Positions 36,075 through 44,798 of a stretch of DNA of 64,000 bases are shown here, piece by piece. This DNA comes from CANIGN01 sp041391385. GTDB lineage: Bacteria; Bdellovibrionota; UBA2428. The position numbers and the translations under genes are program-made. Where the stretch lies: positions 310,001 to 374,000 of the forward strand of contig JAWKOD010000003.1 in assembly GCA_041391385.1 (NCBI GenBank), given 5' to 3'. Numbering within the stretch: position 1 is the stretch's first letter; each line of letters starts with the position of its first letter. The notes under the pieces are model-generated. The model ran no database searches and had not been told where the DNA came from. It saw nothing but the letters and a program-made list of their open reading frames with translations.

Positions 36075-36975
36075 TTAAACCTTCTCCACCCTATTTACAC
36101 CAAACAAACCAGAAGGCCTTAAAAGTAGAACTACAATGAGAATTACAAAGGCAAGAGCATCTCTTAGGGTTGGAGCCCCATAGCCCACTAAAAAACCCTC
36201 CGCTAGACCTAGCGTAATAGCGCCCACTACTGCTCCTTGGACGTTTCCAATCCCTCCAAGAACAGCTGCCACAAAACACTTCAGTCCGGGGACAACTCCC
36301 ATTAAAGGATCAATCTTTGGATAAATAAGACCAACAAGCACGCCCGCAGCACCCGCAAGCGCAGAGCCCAACATAAAGGTAAAAGAAATAACTCGGTCTG
36401 TGGGAATGCCCATCAAACTCGCTAAGTCATGACTAAAGCTCACAGCTCTCATCGCGCGACCCATGCGCGTTTTATAAATCAAATACTGAAGCGCAATCAT
36501 CAATATCAACGAAATAGACAAAACAACCACCTGCAAGGGATTGATAATTAATTCACCAATAGAAAAATCGACTTGAGGTTGATAAATCTGCGGAAAAAAT
36601 CGAGGAGTTGAACCAAAAAGTGCTTGGCCACCAAACTCTAAGAATAAAGAGACCCCAATGGCTGTAATTAATATATTAATTCGGGGGGCTGACCTCAACG
36701 GTCGATAAGCAAAACGTTCAATAACAAAACCAATCAGCGCACAGCCTACCATTGAAGAGGCAAGCGCAATCAGCAAGGAGCCAACTGAAGGATGAGTTCC
36801 CAAACCAAGCGCATTCGAAACATAGTAAGCAATATAAGCACCCAACATTATCACATGTGCATGAGCAAAAGACAAGCTGGAGCACACCAAAAACCATGGT
36901 GTACCCCAACGCTATAAGTGCATAAATACTACCAACGGAAAGTCCGTTGATAAGATGCTGTAAAAACTCCTGCAT
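36075..36975 (-). CDS. livH: Branched-chain amino acid ABC transporter permease LivH, frameshifted
   Basis: The ATG at 36975 gives MQEFLQHLINGLSVGSIYAL and GYTMVFGVLQL, the start of LivH, then the frame is lost. The rest (36075 to about 36880) continues in another frame as SFAHAHVIMLGAY and GGIGNVQGAVVGA. The break is at about 36867-36876. Restoring two bases in the CT-rich stretch (GTCTTTT to GTCTCTTTT on the minus strand) gives LQLVSFAHAH with normal spacing; removing one base is an alternative. Both halves are otherwise intact, so I annotate one gene. Downstream livM starts two bases later. A genuine inactivating mutation cannot be excluded. Confidence 0.85.
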
Positions 36976-38141
36976 TAGGGGCTAATAGTCCCCACGAAAT
37001 TATATTTTCCACCATCAACCTTAAGAACAACGGCCGCTTTTGTAGGGTTTCTCTTCTCATCAAGAGTAATGTTGCCTGTAACCGCCTGGAAATTTTTTGT
37101 AGAAGCAATAGCGTCTCTCAAGTCAGGACCATTCAAGGATTTTGCTCTCTTCATCGAATCCACTAAAACGTAAAGAGCGTCGTAACCCAAAACGGCCATC
37201 GTGTCGGGAACTTCCCCACCATTAGCTGCTTTGTATTTAGAAATAAAATCTTGAACCAGCGGGTTCTGATCATCTGATGAGTAGTGGTTAGAAAAGTAAT
37301 TGCCGTTAAGGGCTTCGCCACCAATTTCATACAACTTAGGAGAATCCCAACCATCACCACCCAAAAGAGGGATGTCCATTTTTAGTTCTTTAGCTTGTCT
37401 AACGATCAACCCTACTTCTGTGTAATAACCAGGAACAAAAATCGCGTCAGGCTTCTTAGCTTTAATAGAGGTAAGCTGTGACTTAAAGTCGATGTCGCCA
37501 CTGCTGTAACTTTGAGTTTCTATGATAGTTCCACCGCCCGCCTTAAAAGACTGAACGAAGAATTCAGAAAGACCCATACTGTAGTCGCTTTTTACATCGC
37601 GTAGAATGGCAACTTTTTTAGCTTTCAAATTATCTTTCGCAAATTTTGCCATAACCGTTCCTTGAAATGGATCGATAAAGCAAACTCTAAAAACATAATC
37701 ACCCATTTCAGTTACTTTGGGATTTGTAGATGCTGGCGTAATCATAGGCACTTTATATTGCTGTGCAATTGGCGCCATCGCCATACTTCTAGAACTTGCA
37801 ACTTCACCAAGAATCGCAACAACTTTATCTTGTGTTACAAGCTTCGTAACTGCAGTGGCTGCTTCTTCCGCTTTACCTTGGTCATCCAAAGAAATCAGCT
37901 CCAGCATTTTTCCATTCACACCGCCGGCTTTATTGACCTCATCTACCGCTAGCAACAATCCTTTATGAGTAGAGGTTCCAAATGTAGCTTCTGAGCCAGT
38001 CATGGATCCTACTTCTCCAATTTTAATAGCGTTTCCACATCTGCAGTCTTTTGACCGCCTGTGCAACTTATTAGCGCAAAAGAAAAAACTGCCGCAGCAG
38101 AAGTATTCAAAAATTTCGTTAAGCCCCATCTTTGTTTTCAT
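36975..38141 (-). CDS. livJ: Branched-chain amino acid binding lipoprotein LivJ, with two compensating indels near the start
   Basis: Periplasmic binding component. From about residue 38 the sequence is a typical Leu/Ile/Val receptor (KIGEVGSMTGSEATFGTST, GEVASSRSMAMAPIAQ, PMITPASTNPKV). The first 37 residues as read are odd, rich in Cys and Phe. In another frame the same stretch encodes KFLNTSAAAVFSFALISC and TGGQKTADV, a lipoprotein signal with lipobox LISC. Removing one A (plus-strand TT at 38119-38120) and adding one G (CC at 38035-38036) restores MKTKMGLTKFL and TADVGNAIKIGE. The stop overlaps the livH ATG by one base. Confidence 0.92.
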   Translation of the reverse strand: MKTKMGLNEIFEYFCCGSFFFCANKLHRRSKDCRCGNAIKIGEVGSMTGSEATFGTSTHKGLLLAVDEVNKAGGVNGKMLELISLDDQGKAEEAATAVTKLVTQDKVVAILGEVASSRSMAMAPIAQQYKVPMITPASTNPKVTEMGDYVFRVCFIDPFQGTVMAKFAKDNLKAKKVAILRDVKSDYSMGLSEFFVQSFKAGGGTIIETQSYSSGDIDFKSQLTSIKAKKPDAIFVPGYYTEVGLIVRQAKELKMDIPLLGGDGWDSPKLYEIGGEALNGNYFSNHYSSDDQNPLVQDFISKYKAANGGEVPDTMAVLGYDALYVLVDSMKRAKSLNGPDLRDAIASTKNFQAVTGNITLDEKRNPTKAAVVLKVDGGKYNFVGTISP

Positions 38142-38195
38142 AGCGCCAAATATACAAAGTTTTATGTTGATAGCAAAAGGGAATAAATAAAGACC

Positions 38196-38417
38196 GTGTG
38201 CGGGGTACGCATAGCGACTATTTTAGGTCTTCTTAGGTCAACTCGGAAAGCTCGCTTCCAGCCCTGCACCAGACAAGGCCACTGTGTGCGGGGTACGCAT
38301 AGCGATACCCTGCTCCAGACAAAGCCACTGTGTGCGGGGTACGCATAGCGACTATTTTAGGTCTTCTTAGGTCAACTGAAAGCTCTCGCTTCCAGCCCCG
38401 CACCAGACAAGGCCACT
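38196..38417. repeat. Three imperfect tandem repeats (88, 46 and 88 bp)
   Basis: Copies at 38196-38283, 38284-38329 and 38330-38417. Copies 1 and 3 are full length and differ at a few bases. Copy 2 lacks the middle 42 bp. Each begins with a small dyad, TGCG-GGGTA-CGCA, and contains CAGACAAGGCCACT at its end. The full copies also hold ggtcttcttaggtcaact. They lie between livJ and a divergent gene. No coding frame fits them; function is unknown. Confidence 0.8.
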
Positions 38418-38440
38418 GGAACTCTGCTACACTTACTCTT

Positions 38441-38866
38441 GTGGAAGCACTCTTACGATTGCCGCTCTTTGTTATCTTTTTAATTGCACTTTCACTTTTT
38501 GCAGATGCCCCCGACACTAAAGCGCTCGTAGCCCCTAAACTCTCTCAAAAAGCAGACACATCGCGTTCTGAAACAACTCCTTGGATTAAAAAAATAGATA
38601 TAACACACACCTCTGGAATCATAAGAGTCATCGTCAAGGCAAGCGCGGCAACGGAGTGCTACAAACAACGAGAAATTGAACGCATTTTTGAAAAAGATGT
38701 CGTAAAAATTGTTCTTCGCCTCAAACGCCCACACGACGGCAAAGAGTGCACCAATACAAAACTATTTGACTACGAAGAAAAAATTTACGAAAGCTCTCCC
38801 GAGCTAGCCCCTGCCCGTATATGGGTTCTTGGCTACGAAGGATGGCATAAGCTCGAGGTACATTAA
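38441..38866 (+). CDS. Exported protein of unknown function
   Basis: Reading from a GTG at 38441 gives 141 residues that begin with a signal peptide (EALLRLPLFVIFLIALSLF, cleaving after FADA). An ATG at 38330 in the same frame lies in the repeat array and would place a non-signal tail in front, so I prefer the GTG. The mature part is about 115 residues, with two cysteines (ATECYK and GKECTN) that may form a disulfide, and looks beta-rich like an AMIN-type periplasmic domain. It is followed one base later by the zinc-ribbon gene. Confidence 0.6.
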   Translation: MEALLRLPLFVIFLIALSLFADAPDTKALVAPKLSQKADTSRSETTPWIKKIDITHTSGIIRVIVKASAATECYKQREIERIFEKDVVKIVLRLKRPHDGKECTNTKLFDYEEKIYESSPELAPARIWVLGYEGWHKLEVH

Positions 38867-38867
38867 A

Positions 38868-39161
38868 ATGACCAAGTGTTTTAAATGTCAGGAAAATCTA
38901 GAAAGTTATTTAGTTTCAAAAGTCAGTCGTCAGGATACATGTCCTAAATGCGGCCAAGATATTCGTTGTTGCAAGAACTGCTCTTTTTATGAACCCAATG
39001 CTCACTGGGAATGCCGAGAGGAAGTCTCTGAGCATATTCTCGATAAAGAAAAGTCTAACTTTTGTGATTTCTATAAGCTGGGAGCCACTCACACCGGGGC
39101 GAGCTCAAAGAATAAAAGTGATCTTATGAGTGCTGCAGAAGCACTGTTTAAGAAAAAATAG
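38868..39161 (+). CDS. Small multi-cysteine zinc-binding protein of unknown function
   Basis: The 97-residue product starts MTKCFKCQENL at the ATG at 38868, directly after the preceding stop. It has CFKC, CPKC, CCKNC and later Cys residues (WECRE, FCDFY), enough for two zinc ribbons. A helix follows and the C-terminus is lysine-rich (LFKKK). I know the pattern as a short conserved family in some Bdellovibrio-like genomes, without known role. The upstream exported protein gene is likely in the same transcript. Confidence 0.75.
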   Translation: MTKCFKCQENLESYLVSKVSRQDTCPKCGQDIRCCKNCSFYEPNAHWECREEVSEHILDKEKSNFCDFYKLGATHTGASSKNKSDLMSAAEALFKKK

Positions 39162-39234
39162 GCAAAGAATACCACTTACCCGAATATCAAAAATAAAAAA
39201 TTAAACTTGCCTAGGGTTTAAAAGATATTTTGCT

Positions 39235-39486
39235 CTACTCGATAATTTCTAAAACTGATCGTATTTTGAGCTTGGTTGAAGCTGCGTTCAACACTGTCCT
39301 CAAAGATTGAGCCGTTCGTCCTTGTTTTCCAATGACCTTGCCTAGGTCATCCCTAGCAACGTGAAGCTCAATAACCGTAGTTTGCTCACCACGGACTGCT
39401 GTAACTTTCACTTGATCTGGAAAATCGACGAGCGCTTTTACAATATACTCAATCAGGGAAACTAGCTCGTTTTCATTTTCAGCCAT
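39235..39486 (-). CDS. khpA: KH-domain RNA-binding protein KhpA
   Basis: An 83-residue single-KH protein (YlqC/KhpA family). The GKVIGKQGRTAQSLRTVLNA region is the KH GxxG loop with its flanking helix, preceded by an EYIVKALVDFPDQV helix. In studied bacteria KhpA pairs with KhpB/EloR and binds many RNAs that affect cell elongation. It is often next to rpsP and rimM, but here it is divergent from the lptM-dap operon. Confidence 0.93.
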   Translation of the reverse strand: MAENENELVSLIEYIVKALVDFPDQVKVTAVRGEQTTVIELHVARDDLGKVIGKQGRTAQSLRTVLNAASTKLKIRSVLEIIE

Positions 39487-39523
39487 ATTAGACCTCGATA
39501 CATCTTTCGTTTATGCTTCTATC

Positions 39524-39673
39524 ATGAATTTAAGCTTGATAAAGGCCTTGTTCCTAGCATCAACAATTCTTTCGTTGGTGCGCTGTGGCATAAAAAAGGA
39601 CCCCTCAAGCGACCTTGACCAAGAAGGACCCCTAACTCACCTTAGAAAAGCAGAGAAAGTACAGACTCCATGA
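39524..39673 (+). CDS. lptM: LptM (YifL)-like small lipoprotein
   Basis: A short gene of 49 codons not obvious from length alone. It starts at the ATG at 39524 and encodes MNLSLIKALFLASTILSLV, then RCGIKK, DPSSD and EGPLTHLRKAEK. This gives a signal peptide ending in a Cys-Gly-x-Lys start of a lipoprotein, as in E. coli LptM (YifL), whose mature part begins CGLKGPL and which lies just before dapF there too. The stop overlaps the dapF ATG as ATGA. Arg at the -1 position of the lipobox is unusual. LptM helps LptD mature; lptD is also in this window. Confidence 0.7.
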   Translation: MNLSLIKALFLASTILSLVRCGIKKDPSSDLDQEGPLTHLRKAEKVQTP

Positions 39674-40500
39674 ATTTCTTTAAATTCGAAGCTACGGGTA
39701 ATGATTTCATTATCCTCAACCAGCCTTACAACGCGCAAGCACATGATTCTACATGGGTAAAACGTCTTTGTGAGAAACATACGGGTATTGGAGCAGACGG
39801 CCTCTTTTTCATTTGGCAAAAGGGCGATGAGTGGCAATGGAAATTTTTCAACAACGACGGTTCTGTAGCTAAGTTCTGTGGCAATGCCGCTAGATGTGCA
39901 ACACTATGGCTCCATCAACAAATTGACCCCCATAAACGAGAATGGACATGGACTGACGGCGAACAAGTGTTCAAAAGCCAAGCTGAAACCACTCAAAACA
40001 ACACTCAAAAGGTTGATGTTCTATGGGACATATCTAAACTCAAATCCCTAGAAATTAAGAGCCACCATCAGGCCATGATCAAGCAACTCCAAGAAATCGG
40101 TCTTGAGAATGCCAAGTGGGTAAGCGCTGGAGTTCCTCACCTTGTACTCATAGGTAGCTCTTGGCCCCGAAAGATTAGACACCTCTTTTACACTAACCAC
40201 CTCAATCACCATCCAGAGTTTATAAAAGAAAGTAACATTTCATGGCTCAGTCGCACGGATATGACACTTGTAAGTTATGAGCGCGGCATAGAAGCCGAAA
40301 CTCTTTCTTGTGGAAGTGGTGCGCTCTCTGCGTATTTTGCTTTGAAGCTTAGAAGCAAAGAAGATAAAAATTTAAAAGTTCCCTCAGAAATTGAATTCCA
40401 CTTTCCAGGTGGCCCCCTCAAAGTAAAAGAAGATGGCGAAAACTTACGCCTCTCTGGCCCTGTAAGAAAAGTATTCGAAGGATATTACAATGAAACTTGA
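39670..40500 (+). CDS. dapF: Diaminopimelate epimerase
   Basis: Converts LL- to meso-diaminopimelate for lysine and peptidoglycan. The 276 residues contain KFEATGNDFIILN, the first catalytic Cys70 in FCGNAARC, and the second Cys214 in LSCGSGALSA. Start overlaps the LptM-like stop and the end overlaps dapA by 11 bases. The FCGNAARC form (Ala-Arg instead of Gly-Ile-Arg) is a minor variation of the usual motif. Confidence 0.96.
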   Translation: MNFFKFEATGNDFIILNQPYNAQAHDSTWVKRLCEKHTGIGADGLFFIWQKGDEWQWKFFNNDGSVAKFCGNAARCATLWLHQQIDPHKREWTWTDGEQVFKSQAETTQNNTQKVDVLWDISKLKSLEIKSHHQAMIKQLQEIGLENAKWVSAGVPHLVLIGSSWPRKIRHLFYTNHLNHHPEFIKESNISWLSRTDMTLVSYERGIEAETLSCGSGALSAYFALKLRSKEDKNLKVPSEIEFHFPGGPLKVKEDGENLRLSGPVRKVFEGYYNET

Positions 40501-41374
40501 AAACCCCCAGCAATGGAAAGGCGTATGGACTGCCCTCATCACCCCTTTCACTCCTGATGGAAAACTAGACACCCCTTCTCTTGAAAAACTAATCGCACAA
40601 CAAATCAAGCAAAACGTTACGGGACTTGTTATTGCGGGCTCAACCGGTGAAGGCTCGCTCTTAAGTAGCGAAACGTATACCGCCCTTCTCACTCAAGCAG
40701 TAAACATTGCCAAAGGAAGCATCCCAATTGTTGCTGGATTAGGAATTGGTGGAACTGCTGAATGCCTAGAAAGAGCAAAGCTTGCAAAAAAAGTTGGAGC
40801 TAGCGCCCTTCTTGCCTCACCTCCTGCCTATATAAAAACACCCGCAAGGGGACTTGTTACACATTATAAAAAAATTGCCGAACTCGGACTCCCACTCTGT
40901 CTCTATGATGTTCCCAGCCGAAGCGCCGTGGGACTTCCTGATGAAGTCATAGACGAACTCATAAAGAGTGACGTGGCTCATCTTATTCACGCCATTAAAG
41001 ATGCCACCGGTAAACCCGAGCGCATCAAACACAAAGCTGAATGGAAGTCTCAGCTGGCCGTTCTCTCTGGAGACGACGAAAGTTTTCCAGCTTTTGTACA
41101 AGAAGGTGGACATGGGATTATTTCAGTTGCAACACACTTTGCCCTTAAGGATTTTATTTCAGTATTAAACAAAGAAGCTGCTGCAACGGAGCGCTTTGAA
41201 AAAATCACATCATTCATTAAAGCCCTCTACTGGGAATCAAATCCCATACCTGTAAAAAGCCTCGCTCATAGATTGGGATGGATTGCACATTCAGCTTTTC
41301 AAGCACCACTATGCCCTATGAAAAAAGAACTTTTGGAAGATTTATATGAACTCTACAGAAAAAACTTCAACTAA
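40490..41374 (+). CDS. dapA: 4-hydroxy-tetrahydrodipicolinate synthase
   Basis: Condenses aspartate semialdehyde and pyruvate. The 294-residue TIM-barrel protein has GSTGEGSLLSSE near residues 46-57, Tyr139 in LYDVPSRSAVG, the Schiff-base Lys170 in HAIKDATG and SGDDESFPAF. Start overlaps the end of dapF by 11 bases, and its end overlaps dapB by 29. Substrate comes from asd at 53.6 kb. Confidence 0.97.
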   Translation: MKLENPQQWKGVWTALITPFTPDGKLDTPSLEKLIAQQIKQNVTGLVIAGSTGEGSLLSSETYTALLTQAVNIAKGSIPIVAGLGIGGTAECLERAKLAKKVGASALLASPPAYIKTPARGLVTHYKKIAELGLPLCLYDVPSRSAVGLPDEVIDELIKSDVAHLIHAIKDATGKPERIKHKAEWKSQLAVLSGDDESFPAFVQEGGHGIISVATHFALKDFISVLNKEAAATERFEKITSFIKALYWESNPIPVKSLAHRLGWIAHSAFQAPLCPMKKELLEDLYELYRKNFN

Positions 41375-42074
41375 AACAAAAATTGCCCTCATCGGAAGCA
41401 AAGGCAAAATGGGACAAAAAATCCTTGAGCTAAGTAAAGACGCCTCCTGGTTAGATCAAGTCCAGATGATTGCCGAACTGGATTCAGGTAGCACGCCAAA
41501 TGATCTTCCCAGTGAAACAGAAGTCATCATTGACTTTTCGGGTGCCGCTTCAAGCTCCTCTTGGGCCGAAAAATTAAGCGCACTTAACAACAAGACCCCC
41601 TATCTCATTTGCTCAACGGGCTTTAATGCAGATGAGTTTTCTAAAATTAAGTCTCAATTTGCCAATCGTCCCTGGGCCTTTATTCCAAACACCAGTCTAG
41701 GTATCTTTGCCTTTATCCAATGCCTAAGGGGCTTAATTGCTTTCTTTAACGACATTAAGTCAGTGGAGATTCACGATGTGCACCACGTTCACAAAAAAGA
41801 CCAACCAAGCGGCACAGCCCTCCTCATCAAGGCAGCCCTATCAGACATGTTAAAAAACAAAGGTTTTCCCCAAGATATCAACATTCTCTCCTCTAGAGAG
41901 GGCGAAGTTATAGGAATACACACAGTCATAATCCAAAGAGCCTTTGACAGGCTTCTCCTGACCCATGAAGCCCAAGACCGAAAGCTCTTTGCTCAGGGGG
42001 CACTCAACTTGGCCGTAAAACTTGCCCAAAAAGCTCCTCGAGAAAAACCATATACTTTTGATGAACTTCTTTAG
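41346..42074 (+). CDS. dapB: 4-hydroxy-tetrahydrodipicolinate reductase
   Basis: Reduces the DapA product with NAD(P)H. A 242-residue enzyme with IALIGSKGKMGQKIL (nucleotide site), STGFNADEF and the catalytic VHHVHKKDQPSGTAL. The GSKGKMG variant differs from the usual GxxGRMG but keeps the glycines. The start overlaps dapA by 29 bases; an ATG here is the only good choice. Third of the dapF-dapA-dapB set, then a tRNA-Leu follows. Confidence 0.95.
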   Translation: MNSTEKTSTKTKIALIGSKGKMGQKILELSKDASWLDQVQMIAELDSGSTPNDLPSETEVIIDFSGAASSSSWAEKLSALNNKTPYLICSTGFNADEFSKIKSQFANRPWAFIPNTSLGIFAFIQCLRGLIAFFNDIKSVEIHDVHHVHKKDQPSGTALLIKAALSDMLKNKGFPQDINILSSREGEVIGIHTVIIQRAFDRLLLTHEAQDRKLFAQGALNLAVKLAQKAPREKPYTFDELL

Positions 42075-42115
42075 AATTTCACCCAAGCTATGCTAGAGTT
42101 CTTGGCTACATCCCT

Positions 42116-42199
42116 GCCCGGATGGCGGAATTGGTAGACGCGCCAGACTTAGGATCTGGTACCTTGTGTGTGGAGGTTCGAGTCCTCTTCCGGGCACCA
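42116..42199 (+). tRNA. tRNA-Leu (UAG)
   Basis: An 84-base cloverleaf. Acceptor GCCCGGA pairs with TCCGGGC, anticodon stem CCAGA/TCTGG around CTTAGGA (anticodon TAG), a short variable arm, T arm with GGTTCGAGTCC, and encoded CCA. It lies 41 bases after dapB. Confidence 0.96.
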
Positions 42200-42208
42200 A
42201 GCTTGCAC

Positions 42209-43981
42209 TTAATACTTAAGACCTATGCAAGTCCTCAAAATCGAAGCATACGAGGGATCAATTGCAGATATAAATTCTCCCATATTCGTTTTGTTCAACA
42301 ACGAAGATTCCAACCAATAACGATACCTCTGAGCTTGCCCAAGTATATCCGTTCCACTCAAGCATTCCAGAGCTAGATCCATAACTCTATATTCAGGATT
42401 TGCATAAAATCTCATGCGCTTTTTCCAATCCAAAAAATCCTTTTCTTCTAGAGATGCATTTTTCAAATGAAGACTAAGCCTGAGGTAAAGCAATAAAACA
42501 GATCGTCTTAATCCTGCTCGTTCCAAACTAAATTTCATACGAGAAATATATTGTTCAGACTTTTGAAAATTTTTTTCTAAAAGACTTTCTTCAAATTGTA
42601 GCCGGTAAAAATTCAAGCAGCCCCCATCCGGATCCGGCATAGAAGCCTCACACATTTGAGTAACTTCATTTTCTATGCGCTCAAGCCGATTAAGCAAGTC
42701 TTCAGGGATACTTTTCCAGCCCTCACTCAGCGCCTTTAACTCTCCTAGAAGTTGAACTTTTAAAGTTGTACTTTGTGGGCTCTGCTCAAGAGCGTGTGAC
42801 CTCACAGCAAGGCTCGTTTCCCAATCCGGCGCAGAGCGAATCAAAGAAACAGTATTCCATACAACTCCAAACAATAAGATACGCTGAACAATCAGCTTTT
42901 GATGTTGGAAAATAAGGGCCAATCCACCCACGATAAGTGTAAAGATTGGAAGATAATAACGAGTAGAATAAAAATTTCGATGCGGAAAGACTAATCCACT
43001 TGTCGGCAAGTACACGGACAACGCCATTGCCAATACAAAAAGTCCTACAATATTCCTTTTCTTAAAAAAGAAGATCCCACTCAAAAATACAATGAGCCAC
43101 GAAAGAACCCCAACCCAAACAAACTGTAAGTTTAAATCAAGCCAGGCTCCCCAGTTTTCCACGTCAAGTGCATTAACGTCAGGCCAAACACTTCCAACGA
43201 GGTAACGTCCAGAAGCAGCAAGCGCTGCAAAGAAGCGATAATACAACGAATAGCTTAGGGTCATATTGTTCACATTTGAATAAAACCACGACTGAAAGAG
43301 GGCCCACGATAGGCCAAGTAAACTCATAAGAAACAAGGGAAGGACTAGCTCTCTCACTTTTTTCCAATGAGTATCTTTCGAATACTTTAAAAAAACGAGA
43401 CAGCAGAGTGACGCTGCTGGAAAAAGAACAAAAGTCGCTTTTGAGAGAAGAGAAAGAACATAAAAAAGCAAAGATAAAACCAAGTACAATTGCCCTGGCC
43501 TCATGAGATATTTTAATACGGATAAAAAACTTAGCATTAAAAAAAGAACAGCCAAAAGGTCTTTGCGAGCAGAAATCCAGAGCACAGCTTCAAGGTGCAA
43601 AGGAGAGAGCATCCAAAAACTAACGCATAAAAGGGTTAACTCCCTTGAAAGCTTTAACAATCGTAAAATGAATACAACTAAAAAACTTGTAAGAAAAAAA
43701 ATAACTAAGCTGTGTATCCGAAAAGCAGTTGTCGACAAGCCCCATAAATGAGCATCTATCCAATAACTCAAGTCACGTAATGGGTAATAGTCGATATGAT
43801 AGCCAGGCGTCAGCAAGTTCTTAAAAAAACTCCATTGGAGTGGCGATTGTAAAAGAGGGAATTCAAAAACTAAACTGGCATCATCCACGCCCCAGGGTGA
43901 AGCTGAAAGAGCAGGCAAGTAACAAACAAGAATGAGAAGAGATGCCGCTATAAACAACAAATAGGCATGGCGCAACGACAT
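42209..43981 (-). CDS. GT-C-type membrane glycosyltransferase-like protein with a soluble C-terminal domain
   Basis: A 590-residue protein with about eleven helices in residues 1-400, then a hydrophilic helical tail. HIDYYPLRDLSYWIDAHLWG, the FRIHSLVIF segment and SPLHLEAVLWISARKDLLAV match the pattern of PMT_2/TMTC-like proteins, with an acidic residue in the first loop (GVDDASLV). The C-terminal part (about 440-590) looks like TPR-type helices. It may transfer sugar from a lipid carrier to an envelope target. Substrate unknown. It ends ten bases past the tRNA-Leu. Confidence 0.72.
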   Translation of the reverse strand: MSLRHAYLLFIAASLLILVCYLPALSASPWGVDDASLVFEFPLLQSPLQWSFFKNLLTPGYHIDYYPLRDLSYWIDAHLWGLSTTAFRIHSLVIFFLTSFLVVFILRLLKLSRELTLLCVSFWMLSPLHLEAVLWISARKDLLAVLFLMLSFLSVLKYLMRPGQLYLVLSLLFYVLSLLSKATFVLFPAASLCCLVFLKYSKDTHWKKVRELVLPLFLMSLLGLSWALFQSWFYSNVNNMTLSYSLYYRFFAALAASGRYLVGSVWPDVNALDVENWGAWLDLNLQFVWVGVLSWLIVFLSGIFFFKKRNIVGLFVLAMALSVYLPTSGLVFPHRNFYSTRYYLPIFTLIVGGLALIFQHQKLIVQRILLFGVVWNTVSLIRSAPDWETSLAVRSHALEQSPQSTTLKVQLLGELKALSEGWKSIPEDLLNRLERIENEVTQMCEASMPDPDGGCLNFYRLQFEESLLEKNFQKSEQYISRMKFSLERAGLRRSVLLLYLRLSLHLKNASLEEKDFLDWKKRMRFYANPEYRVMDLALECLSGTDILGQAQRYRYWLESSLLNKTNMGEFISAIDPSYASILRTCIGLKY

Positions 43982-44013
43982 CTATAGAAAGTATAAAGAG
44001 CTTTTGCTCTGAG

Positions 44014-44754
44014 CTAAAGCTTTTGGAAGTATTCTTTTTCAAGAACCTTTATACGAGTAGCTATATCTTCAGTAATTTTAGATACGGCTTCACTTCCTAG
44101 CTCATGCGCTTTGTAATGAACAAGTTCTGTTAAAATGGAATAGTGCGCATTTCGAGGAAAAAATCCAGAGGACTTCTCACCCTGCTCGGGGCAACGCAAA
44201 TAAGTGCAAAGAACATTACACTCGCCCACTTCTTTCACGACTTTACCCACTCCGTAAGCAAGTTTAGTGTCATCGAAACGACCCGTCTTAGAGCGTCTTC
44301 CCTCGGGGAAAATTAAAACGACTTCGTGCATTTTTAAAAGACTAATAGCAGTATTCAATGCGGGATAGTTTTGGCTCTTTTCTTTTTCACGATCTACGTA
44401 AATGCATTTTGAAAGATAACAAACAAAACGAAAAAGAGGGTTTTTACTGTATTCTTTTGCAACCAAATTCCACATGTGCTTTTTAAAGTTAAGCCCGTAC
44501 CAAAAATGATTTCCAAACGCGTAAATAAGTATAATGGAATCCACATATGTCATGTGATTAGGACATATCAGCAAGGGAAGAGAACCCTCTTGTGTAAGCT
44601 CTCTATAGTATTTTCTTAACTTTTTATGATCTTTTATTGCTAGGCCGCGAAGTTTTGCTCCTAAGATCACCCACCACATCAGCGGAATATAAAAAAGCTG
44701 GCCCATTAAGTACTGCCACCACACACTGAGCGAAACACTCGGAGATTGCTTCAT
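44014..44754 (-). CDS. 1-acyl-glycerol-3-phosphate acyltransferase family protein (PlsC-like)
   Basis: A 246-residue membrane-associated acyltransferase. CPNHMTYVDSIILI is the family NHx4D motif (block I), and FPEGRRSKTGRF is block III. An N-terminal hydrophobic stretch (about 8-32) anchors it. It probably acylates a glycerolipid or lysophospholipid. Upstream is a TetR regulator and a DUF3095 protein on the same strand; the three may form one unit. Confidence 0.85.
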   Translation of the reverse strand: MKQSPSVSLSVWWQYLMGQLFYIPLMWWVILGAKLRGLAIKDHKKLRKYYRELTQEGSLPLLICPNHMTYVDSIILIYAFGNHFWYGLNFKKHMWNLVAKEYSKNPLFRFVCYLSKCIYVDREKEKSQNYPALNTAISLLKMHEVVLIFPEGRRSKTGRFDDTKLAYGVGKVVKEVGECNVLCTYLRCPEQGEKSSGFFPRNAHYSILTELVHYKAHELGSEAVSKITEDIATRIKVLEKEYFQKL

Positions 44755-44798
44755 GTGAGCAAGATGACACTTGTTTTTTAAACTATCAATTCATTAAA

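Noticed and set aside
38330..38440. ATG at 38330 as the start of the exported protein gene
   Set aside because: It lies in the repeat array and would bury the signal peptide; GTG at 38441 fits better.
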